DNA of 9,184 nucleotides from Eshraghiella sp050874365. GTDB lineage: Bacteria > Bacillota > Clostridia > Lachnospirales > Lachnospiraceae. Numbering within the stretch: position 1 is the first letter of the stretch; each line of letters starts with the position of its first letter. The stretch is taken from contig JBNMKN010000075.1 in the NCBI GenBank assembly GCA_050874365.1, forward strand, positions 1 through 9,184, given 5' to 3'. Below, one piece after another: positions 1-6,300 of the stretch. The translations under genes were made by a program, and so were the position numbers. The notes beneath the pieces are model-generated. The model ran no database searches. It worked only from the letters and a program-made list of their open reading frames with translations, and was not told the DNA's origin.

Positions 1-1
1 T

Positions 2-295
2 CTTCGCTCTATAGGAAAGATGACCGAGGGAATGTCACCTGAGGAGGCAGAGGAGACCATTATTGAGTCGCAGAAAAGCTATGCTGACAGTGTGTTTGCG
101 GGCTGTGATTCGGTTGAAAAGAGAGAAGACGGATATCATTATGAACTTACTGTTATCTGGACCAGCGGAGAAAGATACGAACAGTATTATAATTATCGTC
201 ACGGAACTATGCACTTTACTTCTAATGAAGATTATCTGATTCAGGGCAGGGTGTATTATCTGGATACGGAGGCTCTCGCCGCAAGAGGACTTTAA
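2..295 (+). CDS. C-terminal part of an unrecognised protein, cut by the left edge
   Basis: This frame is open from the first full codon of the window (position 2) to TAA at 293-295, so the true start probably lies upstream. The first ATG (20) has AGGAAAG directly against it with no spacer, which is a poor ribosome site and argues that it is internal. The visible protein is acidic and hydrophilic. It has no membrane segment and is rich in Tyr and Glu, with an alternating pattern around HYELTVIWTSGERYEQYYNY that suggests a small beta domain. I do not recognise the family. The stop is odd: the same frame is open again from 296 through the whole next gene, with coherent protein-like sequence. This may therefore be the N-terminal half of one gene broken by a nonsense codon. 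Confidence 0.55.
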   Translation, partial: LRSIGKMTEGMSPEEAEETIIESQKSYADSVFAGCDSVEKREDGYHYELTVIWTSGERYEQYYNYRHGTMHFTSNEDYLIQGRVYYLDTEALAARGL

Positions 296-385
296 AAAGA
301 AGAATGTCTCAGGGAAGGCGGACTTGATATAACAGGAATTAATCCCGGAGCATTTACCGACGGCGGAACTGTGGGAGCAACAGCG

Positions 386-928
386 ATGAATCTTGCTTTA
401 AGAGCGTATGAAGGTCCACAGACAGAGGCAGCAGTCCGTACTGTCAATAATTTAAGAAACGGCCGGTATATTTTTATGGGATTAATGTGTATATTGGTTT
501 CATTAGGAGCGTTGATTGTGTCCCTTGTTAATTTATCAAGTACCAATGGTGCTGTTGATAAAGTAGAAGATGCTTTAAAAAATTCCTCAAAGAGTATCAG
601 GGCGCAGGTTATAGACACAAAACCGGCAGAAGATAAAGAATATACCACACTTATATTAAACTATTCCTACAATGGTGAAAAATATGAGTCATCTTATGAT
701 GTAAAATCCTATGATGTGCGTACTTACGGAGACGTTGTGTATATTACAGTCAAAAACAGTAATCCTACACGTATAACAAGTATAGGAACGTCAGGCGGTA
801 ATTCACGGTTTGAATCTTATAGCAGGTTCAGAGGCGTAAGGGTAGCTTTTACGTTTGTGGTATGCGGAGTCTTTCTTATAGTAGGTATAACACTGACAAT
901 TAAAGGATTTAAAGCTAAAGAAAATTAA
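386..928 (+). CDS. DUF3592-like membrane protein with two membrane segments
   Basis: The product is 180 aa from ATG 386. That start was chosen because GGGAG at 373-377 lies 8 nt upstream; an in-frame GTG at 371 has no good ribosome site. A soluble N-terminal stretch (1-27) is followed by a membrane helix (about 28-48), a roughly 100-residue domain (50-150) and a second helix (about 151-173) with a Lys-rich tail. The middle contains RAQVIDTK, then YTTLILNYSYNGEKYESSYDV, then a VVYITVKNSNPTRI strand. This resembles the DUF3592 pattern, in which a beta domain between two helices ends in a 'YdPxNP'-like segment. The family has no settled biochemical role. The frame upstream of the start is open back to the TAA at 293, so the gene could be the remainder of a longer one. 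No promoter is visible before it. Confidence 0.6.
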   Translation: MNLALRAYEGPQTEAAVRTVNNLRNGRYIFMGLMCILVSLGALIVSLVNLSSTNGAVDKVEDALKNSSKSIRAQVIDTKPAEDKEYTTLILNYSYNGEKYESSYDVKSYDVRTYGDVVYITVKNSNPTRITSIGTSGGNSRFESYSRFRGVRVAFTFVVCGVFLIVGITLTIKGFKAKEN

Positions 929-934
929 AAATAC

Positions 935-963
935 TTGCATTATTTATTCAGGTATGATATTAT
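935..963 (+). promoter_or_regulatory. Promoter of tRNA-Gly, extended -10 type
   Basis: The -35 is TTGCAT (935-940), followed by a 17-nt spacer and -10 TATTAT (958-963). A TG at 955-956, one base before the -10, gives the extended -10 form. Transcription would begin near 970, about 28 nt before the mature tRNA 5' end. This is a sequence-based call. Confidence 0.6.
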
Positions 964-997
964 AATTAAGTGTTTTAATTTCATATATTTAATTCCA

Positions 998-1068
998 GCG
1001 GGTGTAGTTCAATGGTAGAACACTAGCCTTCCAAGCTAGATACGTGGGTTCGATTCCCATCACCCGCT
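998..1068 (+). tRNA. tRNA-Gly (anticodon TCC)
   Basis: A full cloverleaf of 71 nt can be folded. The acceptor stem is GCGGGTG (998-1004) with CACCCGC (1061-1067). The D arm is GTTC/GAAC, closing at 1007-1021. The anticodon stem is CTAGC (1023-1027) with GCTAG (1035-1039), and its 7-nt loop holds TCC at 1030-1032. The T arm is GTGGG/CCCAT with loop TTCGATT (1049-1055). The discriminator base is T1068 and CCA is not encoded. Anticodon UCC reads GGA and GGG glycine codons. It has its own promoter upstream and lies about 80 nt before the feoB start. Confidence 0.97.
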
Positions 1069-1071
1069 CTA

Positions 1072-1078
1072 TTTTTTT
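1072..1078 (+). terminator. T-run after tRNA-Gly, possible terminator
   Basis: Seven consecutive T residues begin 4 nt after the discriminator base of the tRNA. There is no dedicated GC-rich hairpin, but the T arm and acceptor 3' strand immediately precede the run, and a run like this commonly ends short tRNA transcripts. The next promoter starts at 1091, which fits an end point here. Confidence 0.35.
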
Positions 1079-1090
1079 GCAATGATGTAA

Positions 1091-1117
1091 TTGACAAAAA
1101 TTCTCAATAAGTATAAA
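1091..1117 (+). promoter_or_regulatory. Putative promoter of feoB
   Basis: A perfect -35 TTGACA (1091-1096) is followed by TATAAA (1112-1117) after a rather short 15-nt spacer. The feoB start codon lies 34 nt beyond the -10. A weak dyad (TCAAT at 1104-1108 with ATTGA at 1123-1127) surrounds the -10. An iron-responsive repressor could act there, but the match to a Fur or DtxR box is poor. Confidence 0.5.
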
Positions 1118-1137
1118 TTATCATTGAAAACAGACTT

Positions 1138-1144
1138 AAGAGGA
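1138..1144 (+). promoter_or_regulatory. Ribosome binding site fixing the TTG start of feoB
   Basis: AAGAGGA lies 7 nt before TTG at 1152. No ATG or GTG with a comparable site exists before the FeoA domain begins, and the reading MTLAELK matches the usual beginning of FeoA domains, so TTG is the supported start. Confidence 0.65.
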
Positions 1145-1151
1145 TAAAATT

Positions 1152-3494
1152 TTGACACTTGCAGAACTTAAAATTAATGAATCATGTGAAATAATTTCAG
1201 TAGGAGGAGAAGGGGCACTAAGACAGCATTTCCTTGATATGGGTCTTATTCCGGGAGCTAAAGCAAAATTAGTCAAATTTGCGCCAATGGGAGATCCGAT
1301 GGAGCTTCTTATTCATGGGTATGAGCTTACTTTAAGGCTTGATGATGCAAAGAAAATAGAAATAAAAAAGATAAGAGATATTGAATCTGAAGAAAAGAAC
1401 GTAAAATCTCCAAATAAGCAGATACCACATCCGGGTCTTGGTGAAGGCGGTAAATTTCATAATAAAAAAGAAGAACATCCATTGCCGGATGATGAGGTGC
1501 TCACTTTTGCCTTAGCGGGTAACCAGAACTGTGGCAAGACAACTATGTTTAACCGGCTTACAGGAGCTAATCAGCATGTGGGCAATTTCCCGGGTGTAAC
1601 GGTTGATAGAAAAGACGGCAGTATAAAGGGATATGATAACACGTTAATCACTGATTTGCCGGGAATTTATTCAATGTCGCCATATAGCAGTGAGGAACTT
1701 GTTACAAGAGAATTTATTTTAAAAGAAAAACCAAAGGGAATTATTAATATTGTTGATGCGTCCAACATAGAAAGAAATCTTTATCTTACCATGCAGCTTC
1801 TGGAACTTAATATACCTATGGTAATTGCACTTAATATGATGGATGAGGTTCGTGAGAACGGTGGCTCTATATACATAAACAGGATGGAAGAAATGCTTGG
1901 AGTCCCTGTTATCCCTGTATCCGCAGCGAAAAATGAAGGAATTGATGAACTGATAGACCATGCAATTCATGTTACTAAATACTCGGAAGTGCCAAAAAGA
2001 CAGGATTTTTGCGATGAGGATGGAGAGGACGGAGCAGTCCACAGATGCATACATGCCATAATGCACCTTATTGAGGATCATGCCAAAGCAGCGGAAATTC
2101 CAATAAGATTTGCAGCATCCAAAGTGGCGGAGGGAGACAGCAAAATCATTGAATTGCTTAATCTCGATGATAATGAGAAACATATGATAGACCACATAAC
2201 GTATCAGATGGAAAAAGAGCGTGGGCTTGATAAGTCAGCGGCAATAGCTGATATGCGTTTCAGATTTATTAGCAAAGTATGTGATGAGACAGTTGTAAAA
2301 GCCAAAGAAAGTAAGTCACATAAGAGGAGCAGTCAGATAGATAAAATCCTTACAGGTAAATACACGGCAATTCCCTCATTTATCCTTATCATGGGACTTG
2401 TGTTTTTTCTGACTTTTAATGTGATAGGAGCAAGGCTTCAGAGTCTTCTTGAAATGGGAATAGATAAATTGGGAAACCTTGTAGACAGTATTTTAACATC
2501 TACAGGTGTTAATCCGGTTATACACTCTCTTGTAATTGACGGTATATTCACAGGAGTGGGCAGTGTATTAAGTTTTCTGCCGGTAATAATAACTTTATTT
2601 TTCTTTTTATCAATTCTTGAGGACAGCGGATACATGGCAAGAGTTGCTTTTGTTATGGATAAAATACTTCGTAAAATCGGACTTTCCGGACGTAGTATTG
2701 TTCCGATGCTCATAGGGTTTGGATGTACGGTTCCCGGTGTTATGTCATCAAGGACATTGTCATCGGAACGAGACAGAAAGATGACAATTCTTCTGACACC
2801 ATTTATGAGCTGTTCGGCAAAATTGCCGATATATGTACTTTTTACATCATTGTTTTTTAAGAAATATGCAGCACTTGTAATGATTTTGTTATACATAGGC
2901 GGTATCCTTACAGGAATACTTGTAGCCATTATTATGAAAAATACGGTATTTAAAGGAAATCCTGTGCCATTTGTAATGGAACTTCCTAATTACAGAATGC
3001 CGGGTATGAAAAATGTCATTATGCTTTTATGGGAAAAGGCAAAAGATTTTCTACAAAGAGCATTTACGGTCATTTTTCTTGCAACTATTGTAATATGGCT
3101 TTTACAGACTTTTGATATTCACTTTAATATGGTAACCGATTCTAAAGACAGTATACTTGCAGCACTTGCGGGAATAATAACACCGGTATTTGTACCTTTA
3201 GGATTTGGAAACTGGAAAATATCAACGGCACTTCTCACCGGGTTTATGGCAAAAGAAAGTGTTGTCTCCACTTTATCCGTTCTTGTACATGGTAATTCGG
3301 AAATACTTGCCATGCTTTCTCCGGCAGGAGCATTGCCATTACTTGTATTTTGTCTTTTATATACACCATGTATTGCGGCAATAGCATCAATTAAAAGAGA
3401 ACTGGGAGCAAAATATGCTGTTCTTGTTGTAATAGGTCAATGCCTGATTGCGTGGATTATGGCTTTTGTGGTCAGAATGATTATGATAATATAA
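1152..3494 (+). CDS. feoB: Ferrous iron transporter FeoB with fused N-terminal FeoA domain
   Basis: The product imports Fe(2+) across the cytoplasmic membrane. The protein is 780 aa and appears complete. Residues 1-75 form a FeoA (SH3-like) domain; 76-115 are a charged linker. The G domain carries G1 GNQNCGKT (123-130), G2 T150 in GVTV, G3 DLPG (168-171), G4 NMMD (228-231) and G5 SAAKNEG (257-263). A helical spacer runs to about 390, followed by the polytopic membrane part from about 400. That part holds two FeoB hallmarks: GFGCTVPG (522-529), where many FeoB proteins have GCNVPA, and MSCSAKLP (552-559). The C-terminal pore half includes YTPCIAAIA. FeoA is usually a separate small protein; fusion to FeoB is known in some anaerobes. 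It is transcribed from its own promoter and no FeoC follows. The next promoter lies 9 nt past the stop, so it looks monocistronic. Confidence 0.97.
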   Translation: MTLAELKINESCEIISVGGEGALRQHFLDMGLIPGAKAKLVKFAPMGDPMELLIHGYELTLRLDDAKKIEIKKIRDIESEEKNVKSPNKQIPHPGLGEGGKFHNKKEEHPLPDDEVLTFALAGNQNCGKTTMFNRLTGANQHVGNFPGVTVDRKDGSIKGYDNTLITDLPGIYSMSPYSSEELVTREFILKEKPKGIINIVDASNIERNLYLTMQLLELNIPMVIALNMMDEVRENGGSIYINRMEEMLGVPVIPVSAAKNEGIDELIDHAIHVTKYSEVPKRQDFCDEDGEDGAVHRCIHAIMHLIEDHAKAAEIPIRFAASKVAEGDSKIIELLNLDDNEKHMIDHITYQMEKERGLDKSAAIADMRFRFISKVCDETVVKAKESKSHKRSSQIDKILTGKYTAIPSFILIMGLVFFLTFNVIGARLQSLLEMGIDKLGNLVDSILTSTGVNPVIHSLVIDGIFTGVGSVLSFLPVIITLFFFLSILEDSGYMARVAFVMDKILRKIGLSGRSIVPMLIGFGCTVPGVMSSRTLSSERDRKMTILLTPFMSCSAKLPIYVLFTSLFFKKYAALVMILLYIGGILTGILVAIIMKNTVFKGNPVPFVMELPNYRMPGMKNVIMLLWEKAKDFLQRAFTVIFLATIVIWLLQTFDIHFNMVTDSKDSILAALAGIITPVFVPLGFGNWKISTALLTGFMAKESVVSTLSVLVHGNSEILAMLSPAGALPLLVFCLLYTPCIAAIASIKRELGAKYAVLVVIGQCLIAWIMAFVVRMIMII

Positions 3495-3502
3495 AGTACT
3501 AC

Positions 3503-3531
3503 TTGAAAAACGAACGAATGTTCTATATAAT
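3503..3531 (+). promoter_or_regulatory. SOS promoter of the Y-family polymerase operon
   Basis: The -35 is TTGAAA (3503-3508), with an exact 17-nt spacer and a perfect -10 TATAAT (3526-3531). The spacer contains the LexA box. The start codon of the polymerase is 28 nt after the -10, with a strong GGAGG (3547-3551) in between. Confidence 0.85.
3511..3524 (+). promoter_or_regulatory. LexA/DinR SOS box
   Basis: CGAACGAATGTTCT matches the Gram-positive SOS consensus CGAACRNRYGTTYC at every position but the last (T for C). The GAAC/GTTC palindrome is complete. It lies wholly between -35 and -10, so bound LexA would block RNA polymerase. This is strong evidence that the operon downstream is induced by DNA damage. 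Confidence 0.88.
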
Positions 3532-3558
3532 AAATCTAAAAAGACTGGAGGTGTAATT

Positions 3559-4995
3559 GTGAATAACAGAATATACGCAGCAATTGACCTCAAGTCTTTT
3601 TATGCTTCAGTAGAGTGTGTAGAGCGTGGGCTTGATCCTCTCACAACTAATCTTGTGGTGGCAGACCCTTCAAGAACGGAAAAGACGATATGCCTTGCAG
3701 TATCCCCATCTCTTAAGGCGTATGGTATTCCCGGAAGACCGAGACTTTTTGAAGTCGTGCAGAAAGCAGGACGCCGTGGAGTTGATTATATAGTGGCACC
3801 TCCGAGAATGTCTCTTTATATGGAATACAGCACAAGGATTTATGACATATACCTTCATTATGTGGCTCCGGAGGATATTTTTGCGTATTCCGTAGATGAG
3901 GTTTTTATAGACATAACATCATATCTTAAGACGTATGAATTGTCACCGAGGGAACTTGTTATTAAGATGATAAAAGAAGTTCTTGATACAACGGGAATCA
4001 CGGCTACTGCCGGAATAGGAACCAATATGTACCTTTGTAAGGTGGCTATGGATATAGTTGCCAAGAAGGCAACACCGGATAAGGACGGGGTAAGAATTGC
4101 CGAGCTTGACGAGATGAGCTACAGGAAGCTTTTATGGAATCACAGACCCATTACGGATTTCTGGCGTGTAGGACCGGGTTATGCCAAGAAGCTTGAACAA
4201 CACATGCTATATACAATGGGAGATGTGGCAAGGTGTTCCGTTGGCGGAGATAATGAGTATTATAATGAGGCACTTTTATATAAGTTATTCGGTGTTAATG
4301 CCGAATTGCTTATTGACCATAGCTGGGGATATGAACCATGTACCATGGCAGATGTTAAAAATTACAGACCTGGGAATAACAGTCTCAGTCAGGGGCAGGT
4401 TTTACAGTGCCCCTACACATATGATAAAGCAGGACTTATTGTTAAAGAGATGACGGATATCCTTGTGCTTGACCTTGTTGATAAGGGACTTGTAACCAAT
4501 CAGATTGTTCTTACAATAGGATACGATATTGACAGCCTTAATGACAGTGAGGTACGAAAACGTTACAAAGGAGAAATCACCAAGGACAGGTATGGAAGGT
4601 CAGTTCCGAAGCATGCCCACGGCACGATTAATCTTGAGAGATACACTTCTTCCACAAGAGTTATTATTGAAAAGACAATGGAGCTTTATGACAGGATTAT
4701 TGATGAAAGACTTCTTGTGAGGCGTATCAATGTGGTGGCTAACCATGTAGTACGGGAAACTGAAGTGGCTAAGGAAGATTCTTACAGACAGCTTGATATT
4801 TTTACCGATTATGAAGAACTTGAACGTGTAGAAAAAGAACAGAATGAAGAGTTTGAAAAAGAACGTCATATTCAGGAGGCTGCCATTGAAATCAAGAAAA
4901 AATATGGCAAGAATGCACTCCTTAAGGGCATGAATTTTGAAGAAGGTGCAACAGCAAGAGACAGAAACAGGCAGATAGGAGGACATAAGGCATGA
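3559..4995 (+). CDS. Y-family translesion DNA polymerase (UvrX/UmuC-like)
   Basis: This is an error-prone polymerase that copies past DNA lesions. The product is 478 aa from GTG 3559, set by GGAGG 7 nt upstream. The N-terminal catalytic motif AAIDLKSFYASVE (7-19) supplies metal ligand D10 and steric-gate position Y15; DinB has a second Asp where K12 stands. SVDEVFID (111-118) supplies the acidic pair D113/E114. GIGTN and the following helix (about 150-170) form the palm/thumb part, and WRVGPGYAKKL (202-212) is a helix-hairpin-helix. The little-finger domain spans roughly 270-400. QLDIF (411-415) fits a beta-clamp binding motif. A charged coiled tail (about 420-450) leads to the ending KGMNFEEGATARDRNRQIGGHKA, typical of Firmicutes UvrX-like polymerases as I know them. 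The stop overlaps the next gene by ATGA. The LexA box upstream implies SOS control. This subfamily is common on phages and conjugative elements but also chromosomal. Confidence 0.93.
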   Translation: MNNRIYAAIDLKSFYASVECVERGLDPLTTNLVVADPSRTEKTICLAVSPSLKAYGIPGRPRLFEVVQKAGRRGVDYIVAPPRMSLYMEYSTRIYDIYLHYVAPEDIFAYSVDEVFIDITSYLKTYELSPRELVIKMIKEVLDTTGITATAGIGTNMYLCKVAMDIVAKKATPDKDGVRIAELDEMSYRKLLWNHRPITDFWRVGPGYAKKLEQHMLYTMGDVARCSVGGDNEYYNEALLYKLFGVNAELLIDHSWGYEPCTMADVKNYRPGNNSLSQGQVLQCPYTYDKAGLIVKEMTDILVLDLVDKGLVTNQIVLTIGYDIDSLNDSEVRKRYKGEITKDRYGRSVPKHAHGTINLERYTSSTRVIIEKTMELYDRIIDERLLVRRINVVANHVVRETEVAKEDSYRQLDIFTDYEELERVEKEQNEEFEKERHIQEAAIEIKKKYGKNALLKGMNFEEGATARDRNRQIGGHKA

Positions 4996-5393
4996 CAGAC
5001 AATTATGAAGATATTATTAACCTTCCTCATCATGTTTCGGATAAATATCCTCATATGCCGATATATGACAGGGCGGCACAATTTGCACCCTTTGCGGCAC
5101 TTACGGGTCATGAGGAAGCCATAAATGAGACTTCCAGATACACGGAGGAACGGATAGAACTGACCGAGGAACAGAAGGAGAACATTGACAGGGAATTGCA
5201 GAAACTCAGGGACTGCGGCACTAACCGCAATGTGCGGATAGTATATTTTGAACCGGATAGGCTTAAAAAGGGTGGAAGATACGTTGAATTCAGAGGCACC
5301 GTTAAGAAAATTAATAGCAGCGGACAGTTGCTTCTTGAAGATGGTAAAGGGATTTTGTATGACAATATATATGAAGTGGAGAGGGTGGATTGA
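4992..5393 (+). CDS. YolD-like protein, partner of the Y-family polymerase
   Basis: The product is 133 aa. Its ATG overlaps the polymerase stop codon (ATGA, 4992-4995) and has GGAGG about 9 nt upstream, so the two genes are translationally coupled. RAAQFAPFAALTGHEEAI (about 28-45) is the YolD-like signature, equivalent to the 'RGMxKWxPFASLPE' region. A Glu/Arg-rich helix follows (about 50-73), then a small beta barrel-like C-terminus (NVRIVYF, YVEFRGTVKKIN, GQLLLEDGKGILYDNIYEVE). YolD-family genes typically follow SOS-induced UvrX/DinB2 polymerases in Firmicutes and may play a UmuD-like accessory role, which is inference and not established. There is no Ser-Lys peptidase motif, so this is not UmuD itself. 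No terminator hairpin is seen after the stop. Confidence 0.85.
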   Translation: MTDNYEDIINLPHHVSDKYPHMPIYDRAAQFAPFAALTGHEEAINETSRYTEERIELTEEQKENIDRELQKLRDCGTNRNVRIVYFEPDRLKKGGRYVEFRGTVKKINSSGQLLLEDGKGILYDNIYEVERVD

Positions 5394-5430
5394 AATAATG
5401 GATTTTTTCACTATATGGAAGTATATTGTC

Positions 5431-5459
5431 TTGCAAAATATGTCGAATGTTGGTACAAT
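5431..5459 (+). promoter_or_regulatory. Promoter of the response regulator gene
   Basis: TTGCAA (5431-5436), a 17-nt spacer and TACAAT (5454-5459) form the promoter. TG at 5451-5452 gives an extended -10. The start codon is 29 nt downstream. The promoter separates the regulator from the SOS operon, which ends at 5393. Confidence 0.7.
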
Positions 5460-5488
5460 GGAAGAAAGTTCTGAGGAGGAAGTATATA

Positions 5489-6097
5489 ATGAATGTTATG
5501 ATATATGAGGACAACGGAGGATGTGTAGGTAGTTTAGAAGGGATAGTCAGCAGATATTTTAGGAAACGAAGCATCAAGTTTAGTATGTTTATTACTAGAC
5601 CTGGTGCTTTTTGTGATTTTAATTCAGGAAATAATGGTGACATTGTATTTATTGATACAGACGGACAAGAGAGTGATGCGATTAATTTTGCAAAAACGGT
5701 AAAACAAAAGAATAGAAATTCTATTATTTTCCTCTTTACGGATAGATTGCAGATTATACCTGAGATGATGAAAGTGGGAATCTTTCAGGTAATATTGAAA
5801 CCGGTAGATGCAGATTTAATATATGATGAACTTGACAGGGCAGTTCAATTATATGCGGATATATATAGCACATATAACATAAGCGTAGGCTCAATCCATA
5901 AAGAAAAGGAAAGATTTGTCGGACGCAGTTTTGCAAGATGTCATTGTGGATTTTTAGTAAATATGCAATATATAACCGAATATGGCAAGAATTATATAAA
6001 AATGTGTGATTGGAAGGAGATTCCGGTCAGCAGACAGTACAGGGAAGAATTCATGCTTTTATATAAAAAGTATCTGGAGACCAAAACGGTACATTAA
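5489..6097 (+). CDS. Orphan response regulator with receiver and shortened LytTR domain
   Basis: The product is 202 aa from ATG 5489, chosen because AGGAGGA (5474-5480) lies 8 nt upstream; the frame is open further left only into the promoter. Residues 1-118 look like an AgrA/ComE-type receiver: acidic pocket E7/D8 in IYEDN, phospho-acceptor D56 in VFIDTD, T84 in FLFTD and K104-P105. Residues about 148-195 match the second half of a LytTR DNA-binding domain: FARCHCGFLVNMQYI, then YIKMCDWKEIPVSRQYREEF, where family members read 'F.R.HrSyiVN..yI' and 'ipvSRry...f'. The first 35-45 residues of a normal LytTR domain are absent, with only a 25-residue linker in their place. Typical family length is about 235-250 aa. 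No histidine kinase is in the window. The gene precedes a secreted-protein/ABC operon that it probably controls; this is inference from position. Confidence 0.8.
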   Translation: MNVMIYEDNGGCVGSLEGIVSRYFRKRSIKFSMFITRPGAFCDFNSGNNGDIVFIDTDGQESDAINFAKTVKQKNRNSIIFLFTDRLQIIPEMMKVGIFQVILKPVDADLIYDELDRAVQLYADIYSTYNISVGSIHKEKERFVGRSFARCHCGFLVNMQYITEYGKNYIKMCDWKEIPVSRQYREEFMLLYKKYLETKTVH

Positions 6098-6115
6098 ACC
6101 AAAAATGCATTTAAA

Positions 6116-6124
6116 ACAGTTAAT
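6116..6124 (+). promoter_or_regulatory. AgrA/LytTR-type half-site
   Basis: ACAGTTAAT fits the LytTR regulator half-site consensus (A/T)(A/C)(A/C)GTTN(A/G)(G/T) at all nine positions. It ends 8 nt before the -35 of the promoter for the secreted-protein operon, a normal place for activation. A good second copy at the usual 21-22 bp spacing is not present, so the assignment is tentative. Confidence 0.4.
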
Positions 6125-6132
6125 TCTGCATA

Positions 6133-6161
6133 TTGTATTGAAAAATATACATTTATATGAT
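6133..6161 (+). promoter_or_regulatory. Putative promoter of the secreted-protein/ABC operon
   Basis: TTGTAT (6133-6138), a 17-nt spacer and TATGAT (6156-6161) form the best pair; an overlapping choice is TTGAAA (6138-6143) with TATTTT (6161-6166). The -35 is imperfect, as expected for an activated promoter. It would leave a 5' leader of about 130 nt before ATG 6301. In the leader I see an unused AAAGGAG (6213-6219) and no convincing terminator or riboswitch. Confidence 0.45.
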
Positions 6162-6287
6162 ATTTTTCGTGAAGAAGGTAATGTATGTTCTTGAGTGAGT
6201 ATTAAATTTGGGAAAGGAGAAGTATACAGAGAGGTGTGATATTTACAGGGAGTGCTATTATCTTCGGGTGATTAATAATGTATTAGG

Positions 6288-6293
6288 AAAGGA
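6288..6293 (+). promoter_or_regulatory. Ribosome binding site fixing the start of the secreted protein
   Basis: AAAGGA lies 7 nt before ATG 6301, placing the start exactly at the signal peptide (MRKTNLVK). The frame is open upstream to a TTG at 6208, but that codon has no ribosome site and would put 31 charged residues before the signal. Confidence 0.7.
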
Positions 6294-6300
6294 TAAAATA

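Noticed and set aside
998..1068. tRNA-Gly as an integration site of a mobile element
   Set aside because: No integrase gene and no second copy of the tRNA 3' end are in the window.
4181..4720. Other-frame + strand ORFs within the polymerase gene
   Set aside because: They lie wholly inside a well-supported coding region, have no recognisable domains and no good ribosome sites.
5426..5488. A 21-residue N-terminal extension of the response regulator
   Set aside because: It would start inside the promoter (before the -10 at 5454-5459) without a ribosome site; ATG 5489 has AGGAGGA at good spacing and begins the receiver domain properly.
1719..5643. Numerous antisense ORFs of 60-180 codons opposite feoB, the polymerase and the YolD-like gene
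   Set aside because: Shadows of the real genes: no family motifs, no ribosome sites or promoters on the - strand, and odd composition.
6105..6194. A 29-residue open frame ending in Cys-Ser, considered as a signalling peptide
   Set aside because: It has no ribosome site, it overlaps the putative promoter and half-site, and the composition looks like translated AT-rich DNA.
6241..6290. Hairpin or attenuator in the leader of the secreted-protein gene
   Set aside because: Only short imperfect AT pairings (ATTAT with ATAAT) are found, without a GC-rich stem or T-run.
6208..6300. A 31-residue extension of the secreted protein from TTG 6208
   Set aside because: There is no ribosome site before the TTG, and the extension would bury the signal peptide; ATG 6301 has AAAGGA at 7 nt.
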